Source of the DNA: an uncultured Oscillospiraceae bacterium
Lineage (GTDB): Bacteria > Bacillota > Clostridia > Oscillospirales > Ruminococcaceae
DNA length: 45,465 nucleotides
Assembly (NCBI GenBank): GCA_910579175.1
Contig: CAJTTB010000022.1
Location: 1 to 45,465, forward strand
Reading direction: 5' to 3'
Part shown: positions 25,901 to 33,539 of the stretch, piece after piece
Layout of the letters: each line of letters opens with the position of its first letter
Position numbering within the stretch: the first letter of the stretch is position 1
The notes under the pieces: generated by a model
What the model was told of the DNA's origin: nothing
Database searches by the model: none
What the model saw: only the letters and a program-made list of their open reading frames with translations
Program-made: the position numbers and the translations under genes

Positions 25901-26127
25901 GGGGTTCTTAAGTTTTTGATTTGCTCTAAAATCTGTTGCATTTCACTATCAGTGAGTGGGTAATCATTCAATCGGTCAATCCCTCTATTGTTCTCAAAAA
26001 GAATATTTGCCCAGTTTCGCAACAAATCTTGTTCGGAGTAGTTTTTTAAAACTTCTTTTTCCCACCCCTTTTCAGATAATAACTTGATCAAAGCTGCTTC
26101 AAAATCTGATTCTTTGTTAAAAATCAT
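22984..26127 (-). CDS. hsdR: Type I restriction enzyme, endonuclease/translocase subunit
   Basis: 1047 residues, the usual HsdR size. The N terminus holds a PD-(D/E)xK nuclease (GDLMLLINGMPVIHIELKK, with D, E and K in place, about 155-175). The superfamily 2 motor follows: TTGSGKT (Walker A), the DEAH box FIIDEAHRS, FFGFTGTPI (motif III) and QAFSRTNRL (motif VI). A long helical C terminus binds the methylase core. It cuts DNA lacking the self-methylation after translocating it. TTAGGAGG precedes the ATG. It is the last gene of the hsdM-hsdS-hsdR operon, 38 nt after hsdS, and appears intact. Confidence 0.95.
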   Translation of the reverse strand: MIFNKESDFEAALIKLLSEKGWEKEVLKNYSEQDLLRNWANILFENNRGIDRLNDYPLTDSEMQQILEQIKNLRTPLKLNGFINGKSVSIVRDNPDDKLHLGKEVSLKIYDRREIAAGQSRYQIVQQPKFPTKSKILNNRRGDLMLLINGMPVIHIELKKSGIPVSQAYNQIEKYAHEGIFSGLFSLVQIFIAMEPDETVYFANPGPDGKFNPDYYFHWADYNNEPINQWDRVASTLLSIPMAHQLIGFYTVADDSDGILKVMRSYQYFAASAISDKVSKTKWGGNNQLGGYIWHTTGSGKTMTSFKSAQLIASSKDADKVIFLMDRIELGTQSLKEYRGFADENESVQATENTGVLITKLKSTNPADMLIVTSIQKMSNIKDEAGGLNASDIEYINSKRIVFIIDEAHRSTFGDMLITIKTTFSRAIFFGFTGTPIKKENEKKKNTTTTIFGDELHRYSIADGIRDKNVLGFDPYKVLTFKDKDVRRVVALEKAKAKNEQEAMSDPAKNKIYSKYMDPSQIRMAGHRDSAGNYIKGIESYIPSVQYQTKEHTTTVVKDILENWITLSRNSKFHAIFATSSIPEAIAYYRMFKEMKPELKVTALFDPNIDNGGGVAFKEAGLVEIIEDYNTQYGQDFTIPTFAKMKKDIAARLAHKKPYERIVNEPEKQIDLLIVVDQMLTGFDSKWINTLYMDKILEYENIIQAFSRTNRLFGPDKPFGTIRYYRKPHTMEQNINAAVKAYSGDSPFGLFVEHLPEHLKKLNHLFDDISNLFAQAGVQNFEKLPSEISERAKFARDFKDFNSYLEAAKIQGFRWEVPSYLNTETKEVIHMNFDENTYLVLVLRYKELLKDTPVVENEGVPYDLVGYITEIDTGLIDTNYMNSRFDKYMKLLHLNGVTQEAIEQAETELHKTFATLSSEEQKYANLFLHDMQRGEAVLTEGKTLRDYITEYQLKAKDDQIRKIVVALGVDEAMLRKLMDLRLNPTNINEFGRYDELNETVNKERAKEYFQQIEGTKIILPKVNIKVDKLLRAFILSGGFEIDLPEEK

Positions 26128-26165
26128 ATTTATTTCCTCCTAACTGTCAAATTTCACTTTTTCCC

Positions 26166-27413
26166 TTAAACAAACATTTTTTCTAGATACGCCTTCTTGA
26201 GATTTTTTAGTTTTTCTAATTTGCGCTGGTGTAGGGTAATGAGACGATCGAGGTGGCGAAAAAAAGCCCCTATTTGCTCTTGTTCCTTATACCCTGGAAC
26301 GAAAAATTCAAATGTGCTATATTCTTGTGCATTTATTCCTGGCTGTCCAGACCGTTGCGATATGATGGCAACAAAGTTTCTGTATTGCTCTGTCAGAGTA
26401 TTTTGAAACACAAAATCAGCACTATATTCTGGTCGGATTCTTGCTCGAATAAGGAAACCTGCATAGTACATAATGCCGTCAAAGGACTTATAAATATATG
26501 TTTTTCCAACACTTGCACCTGTTCTTGCGAAAACAATATCGCTTTCTCGAAGTCGGTAATTATCTGCTGATTTCAAGTCAATATCTGGCGAAGTCAAATC
26601 CATTGTTGAGAACAATCTTGTTTTGTCATCAATATCGGTAATGCGGATATACCTATTTTCTCCGTCGTAGGTTGTTGCTGCGGCATTGAGACCATATTCA
26701 AAAGAATAACTCATCTCCTCTAGCTTACGCTGTTCCCAATCTTCTGAAAACTCCCTAAAGCGAATTTCTGGTACCACTTCACCATCTTTTGGAAACATTT
26801 TTTCAAGCATAGACTTTTTTATATTGATCAACTTGTCATACTTACTCTGATGATGAGCGATAAGGTGGTCGAGGTGACGGAAGAAAGCCCCGAGAAGCCT
26901 CTGCTCGCCCTCTTTGGGGACAGGAATTTCAATGTCCATCATTTTGGACTTTGAAATATTGTAGCGCGAAATCCCTTGCGCCAAAAAAGTGATTTTCTTT
27001 CTTACATCTTCCGACCGCAGCATATATGCAAGGTAATATGGATCAAATCTCTCGGTTGGTCTGAATCCAAAGCAAAAGCTATTTAAGTAAGTATTTTCAC
27101 TGTTTTCAAGCCAAATAGAGGACATGCCGACTTCTTCTGGGGTTTCAGATGAGGTTGTAAAAAAGACATCTCCAAATCTAACTTCATTTTGAGTGTGGTC
27201 AATTTCAATAGGCTCAACTGCGGCGGCATCTGATACAGGATTGGTAAACACATTCATATAAGTAACAAATCTTCCGCTACCATGCCCGAAATCTTCTTTC
27301 GTTTTTCCCGCCAATCCTGTATATGTGAATCCGACCTCTCCCAACTTACGTTGTTCCCACTCATCATCAAACCCCGAGAATCTAATTTGTGGCTTTGTAA
27401 TTTTTTCAGCCAT
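26166..27413 (-). CDS. hsdS: Type I restriction-modification specificity subunit
   Basis: 415 residues with two target-recognition domains (about 20-185 and 230-375). Each is followed by a conserved helical spacer: GAFFRHLDHLIAHHQSKYDKL and GAFFRHLDRLITLHQRKLEKL. Each TRD is introduced by a matching EWEQRKLGE / DWEQRKLEE segment. The two halves therefore recognise the two parts of a split DNA target; the target itself cannot be read. ATG 27413-27411 is chosen because GGGGG lies 8 nt upstream and the gene then begins 1 nt after the hsdM stop; the longer open frame overlaps hsdM. No second or inverted hsdS copy and no invertase is present here. Confidence 0.93.
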   Translation of the reverse strand: MAEKITKPQIRFSGFDDEWEQRKLGEVGFTYTGLAGKTKEDFGHGSGRFVTYMNVFTNPVSDAAAVEPIEIDHTQNEVRFGDVFFTTSSETPEEVGMSSIWLENSENTYLNSFCFGFRPTERFDPYYLAYMLRSEDVRKKITFLAQGISRYNISKSKMMDIEIPVPKEGEQRLLGAFFRHLDHLIAHHQSKYDKLINIKKSMLEKMFPKDGEVVPEIRFREFSEDWEQRKLEEMSYSFEYGLNAAATTYDGENRYIRITDIDDKTRLFSTMDLTSPDIDLKSADNYRLRESDIVFARTGASVGKTYIYKSFDGIMYYAGFLIRARIRPEYSADFVFQNTLTEQYRNFVAIISQRSGQPGINAQEYSTFEFFVPGYKEQEQIGAFFRHLDRLITLHQRKLEKLKNLKKAYLEKMFV

Positions 27414-27414
27414 A

Positions 27415-29964
27415 TTACATGCCCCCAAGCAATTTTTTAAACTCCTGAAGTCCCAACATATCAAACTCATTGCCCTCAAGTTCATCAATCATAGTGCAAA
27501 GTGTCGCTTGCGTATCAGCGATTTGCGCTTCTATCTCAGCAAAGGTAGTCTCATATTTCTTAGCCAGTTTATCAAGTTTGGATACCAGTTCAGTTACAAT
27601 GCTGTCAGGTAACTTCATCAGGTTTTGAATCAGTGGGTGAATCCACTTGTCTTTTAGGAGTTGTATAACCTGCTCATCGGAAAGCCCCTCAATGGTTTCT
27701 TTTGTTTTGCTCTCCAGCAATGCCAATTCTTTTTTGATATCCGCTTTTAGTTCTTTTTCTTCTGTATTTAATGCGGCAACTGTATGTAACTTTTCCTTTG
27801 TTTGGGGTTCTATGCTATCAGATTTTAGTGCCTTCTTCACCTCAGCACCTATAAAACTATCTTCATTTACATAATCGCCTTCTTTTTCTTCCTCTGTCAG
27901 AGAATCAAATAGTTCTTCATATTCAGAAGCAATCTCAGAAAGCCGATTTTCTTTCGCTTTCAATGCCGCTTTCTCATTGGCAAGTAGGGTATCTTGCACC
28001 AAATCAAAAGGTATGATATGCCCTATCCAACCCTCTTGAACTTCCTGTTCTTTGCCATTTTTCTTTTTGATAACCATATTGGGATCCACCTTTTTGGTCG
28101 CCTCAAACCCTTCAGTTTGTATCATTTCCAAATCAACGGCAATCTTTGTCCAGTCATCGTCAAGAAGTTGATAGGCTTCATATCGGTCAATCAGTGGGAT
28201 ATCTTTTAATCGGTCAAAAATATTTGCGGATAAAATTGCTTCCTCCTTTGAAATCGAAATGGTATTCATATGGTCAATCAGTTCTTGATACAAATATTGG
28301 TCAAAACCATCAAAGGCAGTTTGAAAGTTTTTTTCAAAAGCTTGTACATCACTGTGTTCTTTGATGGCTTTTTTAATATCCTCCACCATCAATCTGCAAT
28401 AATCAGAAGAGGTCTTTTCCAATAAAGCTGTTTTCAAAGATGGAAAAGCGTTCCAATAGTCTCCCATCTGATCGATTTCAGAAAGGGGAAGACCGCCAAA
28501 CATTGAAGCATAAATATCCCAAGATTCTGCCGCTTGAGAGGAGTCAACATATCTGGGAATATTTAGGTTATACTCATTATTTCTAATTTCATCTCTGCTG
28601 ACAACTTTTGAAAACTTTTCAATACTCTCACGCTCCATCACCACATCAACAATTCTCTTGATATCAGAAGCGCGCAACTTATTGTTCTTTCCGACCTTGA
28701 CAAACCCCTTGGAGGCATCAACAATCAGGACATCTGTATTGGTGCGCTTTTGTTTTAACACCATAATAATGGTAGGAATGCCAGTGCCAAAGAAAATATT
28801 TGCCGGTAAGCCAATCACGGCATCAATATGATTTTGTTCGATTAAATTTTTGCGAATTTCTCCCTCTTCCCCGCCGCGGAATAGTACACCATGCGGAAGA
28901 ACAATGGTCATAATGCCATCGCTTTTGATATGGAAAAGGTCGTGAAGCAAAAAGGCATAGTCAGCTTTACTCTTGGGCGCAAGACCAAAACGGGCATAAC
29001 GGGGATCTGTTTCCTTATCTGTTGGATTCCAAACCTGAGAATAAGGCGGATTGGACACCACTGCGTCCACATAGAGAGGGTTATATGTTCCAACTGGGTC
29101 ATTCTCATCAAAATATGGCCAATCTTCTTCTAAGGTATCTCCATTACGGGCAACAATATTGTCTGGTAAAATACCACGCATTACCAAGTTCATACGGGTC
29201 AGGTTATAAGTATTCTGTTTTAATTCCTGAGCATAGTACTTGATATTATTTTCATTTTCAATAAATTTGGCAACGCTTTTACCAATGTTGATAAGCAGTG
29301 AACCTGATCCACTTGTAGGATCATATATTTTGATTTCCGTTTTATCTTTTAAATGGTCTGCTACGATTTCAGACATCAGCAAAGAAACTTCATGAGGTGT
29401 ATAGAACTCTCCTGCTTTTTTACCTGCATTGGCAGCAAACATGCTGATTAGGTATTCATAAATAAAGCCAAGCACATCATAGTCCTGCTTGCCGTCCATT
29501 GGAATATCCTTAATCAAATGAATCAGATCACTGATTGCTTTTGATTGTGAAGCAGAGCTATCTCCAAGTTTAGAAAGTCCAGTTTGAAGGGTATCAAAAA
29601 CACCTTCAAATACCTTTTTGTGCGTCTTGTTAATCAAACGACTAAAAGCAGATAGCGCGTCACGAACATCTTGTACACTGAAATCCTTTCCCTTTTCCAG
29701 CCAAGTGGAGAACAGGTTTTCATAGGATATAAAGTATCCCAAATTCCTTTGAATACTCTCTACAGTTTCTGTATCCTCTTCGGTCAATTCAGAAAGATAC
29801 TCATCTGTCCAGTCATTTTCTTTTAAGTATTTCATTTCTTTTTCAGAAAGAAACTTATAAAAAATAAAGCCCAATATATAATCTTTGTATTCATTTGCCT
29901 CTATTTTGGAACGCATTTTATTTGCAGACTCCCAAATTTTTGCTGCCAATTGTTGTTTATTCAT
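27415..29964 (-). CDS. hsdM: Type I restriction-modification DNA adenine methylase subunit
   Basis: 849 residues. Residues about 1-150 are the HsdM N-terminal helical domain (KIWESANKMRSKIEANEYKDYILGFIFYKFLS). The methyltransferase core follows with GEFYTPHEVSLLM, the SAM motif YDPTSGSGSLL, and the catalytic NPPY in VVSNPPYSQVW, making N6-methyladenine. Beyond about 560 comes a long charged coiled-coil extension, giving a subunit about 300 residues longer than EcoKI or EcoR124I HsdM but common in Bacillota. The second of two tandem ATGs (29964) lies 6 nt after GGAGG. First gene of the operon. Confidence 0.95.
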   Translation of the reverse strand: MNKQQLAAKIWESANKMRSKIEANEYKDYILGFIFYKFLSEKEMKYLKENDWTDEYLSELTEEDTETVESIQRNLGYFISYENLFSTWLEKGKDFSVQDVRDALSAFSRLINKTHKKVFEGVFDTLQTGLSKLGDSSASQSKAISDLIHLIKDIPMDGKQDYDVLGFIYEYLISMFAANAGKKAGEFYTPHEVSLLMSEIVADHLKDKTEIKIYDPTSGSGSLLINIGKSVAKFIENENNIKYYAQELKQNTYNLTRMNLVMRGILPDNIVARNGDTLEEDWPYFDENDPVGTYNPLYVDAVVSNPPYSQVWNPTDKETDPRYARFGLAPKSKADYAFLLHDLFHIKSDGIMTIVLPHGVLFRGGEEGEIRKNLIEQNHIDAVIGLPANIFFGTGIPTIIMVLKQKRTNTDVLIVDASKGFVKVGKNNKLRASDIKRIVDVVMERESIEKFSKVVSRDEIRNNEYNLNIPRYVDSSQAAESWDIYASMFGGLPLSEIDQMGDYWNAFPSLKTALLEKTSSDYCRLMVEDIKKAIKEHSDVQAFEKNFQTAFDGFDQYLYQELIDHMNTISISKEEAILSANIFDRLKDIPLIDRYEAYQLLDDDWTKIAVDLEMIQTEGFEATKKVDPNMVIKKKNGKEQEVQEGWIGHIIPFDLVQDTLLANEKAALKAKENRLSEIASEYEELFDSLTEEEKEGDYVNEDSFIGAEVKKALKSDSIEPQTKEKLHTVAALNTEEKELKADIKKELALLESKTKETIEGLSDEQVIQLLKDKWIHPLIQNLMKLPDSIVTELVSKLDKLAKKYETTFAEIEAQIADTQATLCTMIDELEGNEFDMLGLQEFKKLLGGM

Positions 29965-30010
29965 CATTTTCCTCCGATTTTTATTGAGAATCTATTCTCT
30001 GATTTTCGTC

Positions 30011-30038
30011 AATATAACACTTATCAAACAGATGTTAA
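30011..30038 (-). promoter_or_regulatory. Promoter of the hsdMSR operon
   Basis: Minus-strand TTAACA (30038-30033), a 16-nt spacer and TATATT (30016-30011), about 47 nt upstream of the hsdM start. Confidence 0.5.
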
Positions 30039-30074
30039 GTTTATTTATCATATGGCAGATGAATAATACTTTTA

Positions 30075-30187
30075 TCATAATCTCTTATATCCTCTCATAT
30101 CGTCTCAAGCCCTGATTTTACTGGCTTTATGGAACTTTTTCAAAATCATGTATTCTCTCATATTTTCTCATAAAATCTCATGTTTTT
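30075..30187 (-). repeat. Two blocks of 10-bp-periodic repeats upstream of hsdM
   Basis: Plus-strand TCATAATCTC, TTATATCCTC, TCATATCGTC run head to tail at 30075-30104. A second block TCATATTTTC, TCATAAAATC, TCATGTTTTT lies at 30158-30187, with TCATGTATTC just before it (30146). One turn of DNA per unit is the pattern of cooperative protein binding, for example integrase arm sites or a regulator. Confidence 0.6.
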
Positions 30188-30195
30188 GAGAAATC

Positions 30196-30280
30196 AGGGG
30201 TACAAATGGGGGTACAAATCCCATCCACATTCCCTAAAAGCCTTGATTTTAAGCCTTTTCAGCCAAAAGTACGGTTTCTG
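30196..30280. repeat. 85-bp direct repeat, copy 1 (left side of island)
   Basis: It is matched by 34102-34185 in the same orientation, with about 8 mismatches and 1 gap. The 20-bp centre AAAAGCCTTGATTTTAAGCC is identical in both, and two GGGGTACAA units open each copy. The copies bracket the 3.8-kb accessory island, as att sites or a duplicated end would. Confidence 0.8.
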
Positions 30281-30313
30281 GGCAAATTATAGCATATTGT
30301 TGCAAGTCTATTC

Positions 30314-31231
30314 TTACAATTCCATCAGAAAATGTTCATGCAGCGCACGTTTCACCTGATCGAAATTACCTCGCTCCGGACATTGGATGGAAACAACCAA
30401 TCCCTTCTCTGGGAGAATCGTTGTAATCTGTCCGAATGCGCCATCAGCACGATAGGATCCTGGATATGGACTGATCCAGAACTGATAGCCATATCCTACA
30501 TGCCAGAGATCTGCAGATGGCTCGAAGGTAAATTTCGGGGTGGACACCTCCTGCACCCAGTCCCTGCTGACAATCTGCTCGCCCTTCCAGTTACCCTCAG
30601 CCAGATAGAGCTGTCCCAGTTTCATCATCTCGGTACAAGTCAGATACATACCTCCGCCGCCATTCGGATGTCCCTGTGGATCATGCTCCCAGAGCGGCCA
30701 TCCCATATCAAGGGGCTGGAATACCTTCTCATACAGATACTCTCCCATCCGCTTGCCAACGGCCCGTTCTACCATATGAGCAGCCAGAATACTGTCGGCA
30801 GAGGAATAGCAGAATGCACTGCCTGGCTCCACAGGAACCGGCTGTGCCATCATATATTTCTCATAATCCGGTGCGCCGACGCCCGGACGTCTGTCCGCAT
30901 TCATCAGAAGTGCCTTACCAAAGCCACTGGACATGCAGAGCAGATGTTTCAACTGAATCTTCTCCAGATTTGGATCCGGATTTGAAGGAAGTTTATCTTT
31001 AAACACTTCCGCCACATGATCTTCCAGGCTTAGTTTTCCCTCTTCCATTGCGAGTCCAACTGCTGTTACTGTAAAACTCTTGGTATGTGAATAAATATTT
31101 CTCGGTGCATTTGCTGCGTAGTGCATCTCACAGAGTACCTTGTTCTCATCTCCGACACTGATAGCTTCCAGCGGCAGATTGTGGCTGCTGGCATAACGAT
31201 GAAATTCCAAAAACTTCTCTTCCAGTAACAT
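30314..31231 (-). CDS. Beta-lactamase-fold serine hydrolase
   Basis: 305 residues of the class C beta-lactamase/penicillin-binding-like family. The nucleophile motif SHTK is at 48-51, the second motif YSS is in FCYSSADSILAAH, and the third-motif region is ADGAFGQ. It has no signal peptide, so it acts in the cytoplasm; such enzymes are usually esterases, amidases or peptidases rather than antibiotic hydrolases. Codon use is visibly GC-richer than neighbours (many CTG, CCG, GGC). It lies 106 nt after the GH172 gene and likely shares its transcript, suggesting a joint carbohydrate or ester degradation task. AGAGG precedes the ATG. The substrate is unknown. Confidence 0.85.
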   Translation of the reverse strand: MLLEEKFLEFHRYASSHNLPLEAISVGDENKVLCEMHYAANAPRNIYSHTKSFTVTAVGLAMEEGKLSLEDHVAEVFKDKLPSNPDPNLEKIQLKHLLCMSSGFGKALLMNADRRPGVGAPDYEKYMMAQPVPVEPGSAFCYSSADSILAAHMVERAVGKRMGEYLYEKVFQPLDMGWPLWEHDPQGHPNGGGGMYLTCTEMMKLGQLYLAEGNWKGEQIVSRDWVQEVSTPKFTFEPSADLWHVGYGYQFWISPYPGSYRADGAFGQITTILPEKGLVVSIQCPERGNFDQVKRALHEHFLMEL

Positions 31232-31337
31232 AATACCTCTATCCTTTCCGGCAAATCTCTGATGTCAGTCCGATATAACCGATGCGACGTGTCGCAAGGT
31301 TAAAACCAATCTATCTGATATCTCCAATCTGGTTCTA

Positions 31338-32366
31338 TTATCTCATACACATCTCTGCATCTGTCGGCAGTGGCATCAGCGGTGCGGACGGCAGGGTCTG
31401 ATACCAATAAGCAACACTGGTGTAATCATCGTAACGCGGTCCGGTCCAGCCCATGTTGTCGAGTGTCATACGAAACTTATTCTCAAAACGGATCGGGTCT
31501 GCAATATGGAAATGATACAGCAGGAATCTCTGCTGTCCGTTATAGAATTCCCGGTTGTCTCCATAGATTGCATACATGCCGGTATATAAGCCGCTGAAGG
31601 TCTGATAGCTCTTGATGATGATGTCATTTCCAAATCCATAGGAACCGCCGAAGTAGTCTTCAGTTCCGGTATAGTGGATAGACGGATACGGATCATCGTC
31701 CAGATACATGCGGGCTTCGCCTTCTACCCAACAGGTATTGTTGCCATTCATACCAGTTGCCAGAGTCACACCAACAAATTGTCCCCTGCCTTCGATTCCG
31801 TCAACGATTGTGTAGGTACGACCCTTCTGAACCGGGTGCTCTTGGCGATAGGTGGCATGGAAATAACCAGCCTCCGCCGGAATCTCCTGATAAGCTCCGG
31901 TGATAATATAATAGAGATCTTCATCCTTGTCACCACGGTTTTCCATCGTGATCCGAGCTCTCTTATGGAACGGCATCTCAAAATAGCTGTTATAGCCGCG
32001 ACCAGGAGCTACCAGCATCATGGCAGAATTCAACACCGGATATTTGCCATCCCGGTCCACGAAATTTTCATCATAGGCACATCCGAAGAATGCAGAGAGC
32101 GGAGCTTCCACAGACGGATATTCCTGATCATCCCAATACATACGGATGATAAAATGGTGCCCGACATATCCGGTAAACCACATATGCTGGATCACACCCG
32201 GTCCTGCAGCATCTACCAGAGTTACGGTTTCCCCTGCAGGAATCGTCACGGTCGGACGAAGCTTGGTGCAGTCACCGCCCTGGGAACCACCTGCGCGTAC
32301 ACCGGTTGGATTCTCTGCGGAAAATGCAAACGTTTTGGAGTTCTGGATCATACAATAGTTGTTCAT
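31338..32366 (-). CDS. GH172 (DUF2961) glycoside hydrolase
   Basis: 342 residues of the DUF2961 family, now GH172, whose characterised members act on difructose anhydride I and on arabinofuranosyl linkages. Family landmarks are GSQGGDCTKLRP, GPGVIQHMWFTG, PLSAFFGCAYDENF, APGRGYNSYFEMPF and YTGTEDYFGGSYGF. Glu215 (WVEGEARMYLD) and Glu236 (GTEDYF) are 21 residues apart, the same spacing I recall for the catalytic pair of Bifidobacterium alphaFFase1. There is no signal peptide, so substrates would be imported first. AAAGGAG lies 6 nt before ATG 32366. DNA is GC-richer than the chromosome average here, pointing to transfer. Confidence 0.88.
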   Translation of the reverse strand: MNNYCMIQNSKTFAFSAENPTGVRAGGSQGGDCTKLRPTVTIPAGETVTLVDAAGPGVIQHMWFTGYVGHHFIIRMYWDDQEYPSVEAPLSAFFGCAYDENFVDRDGKYPVLNSAMMLVAPGRGYNSYFEMPFHKRARITMENRGDKDEDLYYIITGAYQEIPAEAGYFHATYRQEHPVQKGRTYTIVDGIEGRGQFVGVTLATGMNGNNTCWVEGEARMYLDDDPYPSIHYTGTEDYFGGSYGFGNDIIIKSYQTFSGLYTGMYAIYGDNREFYNGQQRFLLYHFHIADPIRFENKFRMTLDNMGWTGPRYDDYTSVAYWYQTLPSAPLMPLPTDAEMCMR

Positions 32367-32433
32367 ATTCTTCTCCTTTCTGATCAAACCTGGATCATCT
32401 GAAATTATTGCTTACTACGCTATCGCGTTTCTC

Positions 32434-32455
32434 TATTCACTATAAATTCACTATA
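32434..32455 (-). promoter_or_regulatory. Tandem 11-bp repeat upstream of the GH172 gene
   Basis: ATTCACTATAA occurs twice head to tail. On the minus strand each unit contains TATAGT, a -10-like sequence, so this may be overlapping promoter elements or an operator for the GH172/serine-hydrolase pair. Confidence 0.35.
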
Positions 32456-32490
32456 ACATTTATCTCCCATGAAGTGACGGAATTACAGAA

Positions 32491-32727
32491 TCATTCCGTC
32501 TGCGCCTTCTCATTTTCTTCCCGGATAATCTCCTTTAATTCTTTTCGCATCACATCCAGTGGAGCCTTCTGTCCGGTCCATAATTCGATCTGAGCAGCCC
32601 TCTGGAACTGGACATACCAAGACCATTCAGGATTTTGCAGCCCTTCTTCTCAGCATTTTTCAGGAATGCGGTCTTGGACGGGTTGTAGCAGGCATCAAAA
32701 TAAAACTGTCCTGGCCTGATTAGTTCA
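32491..32727 (-). pseudogene. Shikimate dehydrogenase (aroE-like) C-terminal remnant, frameshifted
   Basis: The minus strand reads ELIRPGQFYFDACYNPSKTA, then FLKNAEKKGCKILNGLGM, the C-terminal signature of shikimate dehydrogenases (VYNPxxTxLL, NGLxML). The frame then breaks near 32605. The continuation is in another frame: FQRAAQIELWTGQKAPLDVM, with the usual ELWTG motif, to TGA at 32491. The NADP-binding and substrate domains are missing. It shares the GC-rich character of the upstream-island genes and abuts the EFR1 remnant at about 32727, a recombination joint. Confidence 0.7.
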
Positions 32728-33075
32728 AATCTTTGTATATGGGTTTTTGTATTGCCCGTGGTTTTGTGTTCTGTCACCGTATTGAAGGTTTTTCGTCTTT
32801 CTCATACGGTCATAGAAATAATCAACGACAAGCCTGACAAAATACGGCATATTCCGCTGCATCCGATCTCCATTTTTTCTCTCGACGATTTCTTCGACAA
32901 CTTTTTTCAGCGGCTTCTCCGCATAATCATTTCGTGCCGATACTTTTTCGTGATTGCTCAGGTCAAAAGTCGGTGTCCATGTATCCGGCAGTTTATAAAC
33001 CGAGCCCATTGTATAGACACCGCTGCCTTTTTCGGCTTTCTTAAGTGACTCCCTTGTGATCTTTTTCATATCAAG
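32725..33075 (-). pseudogene. EFR1-family flavodoxin-ferredoxin remnant with ferredoxin domain deleted
   Basis: The frame contains VYKLPDTWTPTFDLSNHEK, then EKPLKKVVEEIVERKNGDR, then MPYFVRLVVDYFYDRMRKTK. This matches the second half of the flavodoxin domain of EFR1-family proteins as I recall them. Normally two CxxCxxCxxxCP clusters follow; here the chain jumps directly to QYGDRTQNHGQYKNPYTKI, the usual extreme C terminus. The ferredoxin domain is thus precisely missing, and the N-terminal flavin-binding half is absent too. The start of the frame is fused to the broken ArsR gene. It is non-functional as a redox protein. Confidence 0.65.
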
Positions 33076-33257
33076 GAATGGCAACCCGGATGATGCGTCT
33101 GCTTGACAATCTCCAATACAAGGCCGCCATCAATCGGCATATTCATCATGACGCATATAAGGTGCTGGCGGTTCTCATCCCCGATAGCGTTCAGCAGCTT
33201 CCGGCATTGTTTAAATTCCGCCTCCAGTTTATGGACCTCTTCGCAAAACAGATTCAT
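33066..33257 (-). pseudogene. ArsR-family regulator remnant, truncated
   Basis: From ATG 33257 the 63-residue frame reads MNLFCEEVHKLEAEFKQC, then LLNAIGDENRQHLICVMMN, the N-terminal helices of an ArsR/SmtB winged helix. It continues to EIVKQTHHPGC, where the recognition helix (SRPAVSHHL type) should follow but the frame ends. AAAGGAG lies 11 nt before the ATG. An extended -10 TGGTATAAT (TATAAT at 33299-33294) and the palindrome AAGCGCTT (33280-33287) precede it, so its control region survives. ArsR next to EFR1 is a pairing I recall from Clostridia. Confidence 0.65.
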
Positions 33258-33351
33258 GGTATAACCATCTCCTTTATTCAAGCGCTTAAACTGATTATAC
33301 CATAAATCTATGAACAAAGTTTATCTGTAAAGAAAATCGATACAGAGTTTT

Positions 33352-33539
33352 TCAAAATCGGTCCATCTGCTCCTGGGTAGCCACCTGCCTACAACTTGTA
33401 TTGCTATTTCCTATCGTTCCGAACAATGCAACCATTGTCCGGCAGCTATTTCAGGTACCAACAATTCATACGCAATATATTCATAAATGTCCCTCAAATC
33501 CTGTCTTGCTTCAGCGGAATATGCCACATAAAAAATCAT
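33352..33539 (-). pseudogene. RelE/ParE-type toxin remnant, frameshifted
   Basis: It starts at ATG 33539, overlapping the antitoxin stop as ATGA, exactly as in intact relBE pairs. The product MIFYVAYSAEARQDLRDIYE, then YIAYELLVPEIAAGQ, is the N-terminal half of a RelE/ParE toxin. It then shifts frame and stops at 33411 after 42 residues; the other frame stays open to 33352 (starting TMVALFGTI). The catalytic C-terminal strand residues are missing, so the toxin should be inactive. Confidence 0.75.

Noticed and set aside
26166..29967. Phase-variable (invertible) hsdS system
   Set aside because: No second hsdS, inverted repeats or recombinase gene is present in the window.
30075..30187. CRISPR array
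   Set aside because: The repeat units are only 10 bp, degenerate and without unique spacers.
30332..32402. Long plus-strand frames (217, 108 and 242 aa)
   Set aside because: These are antisense shadows of the GC-rich GH172 and serine-hydrolase genes, where stops are rare in all frames.
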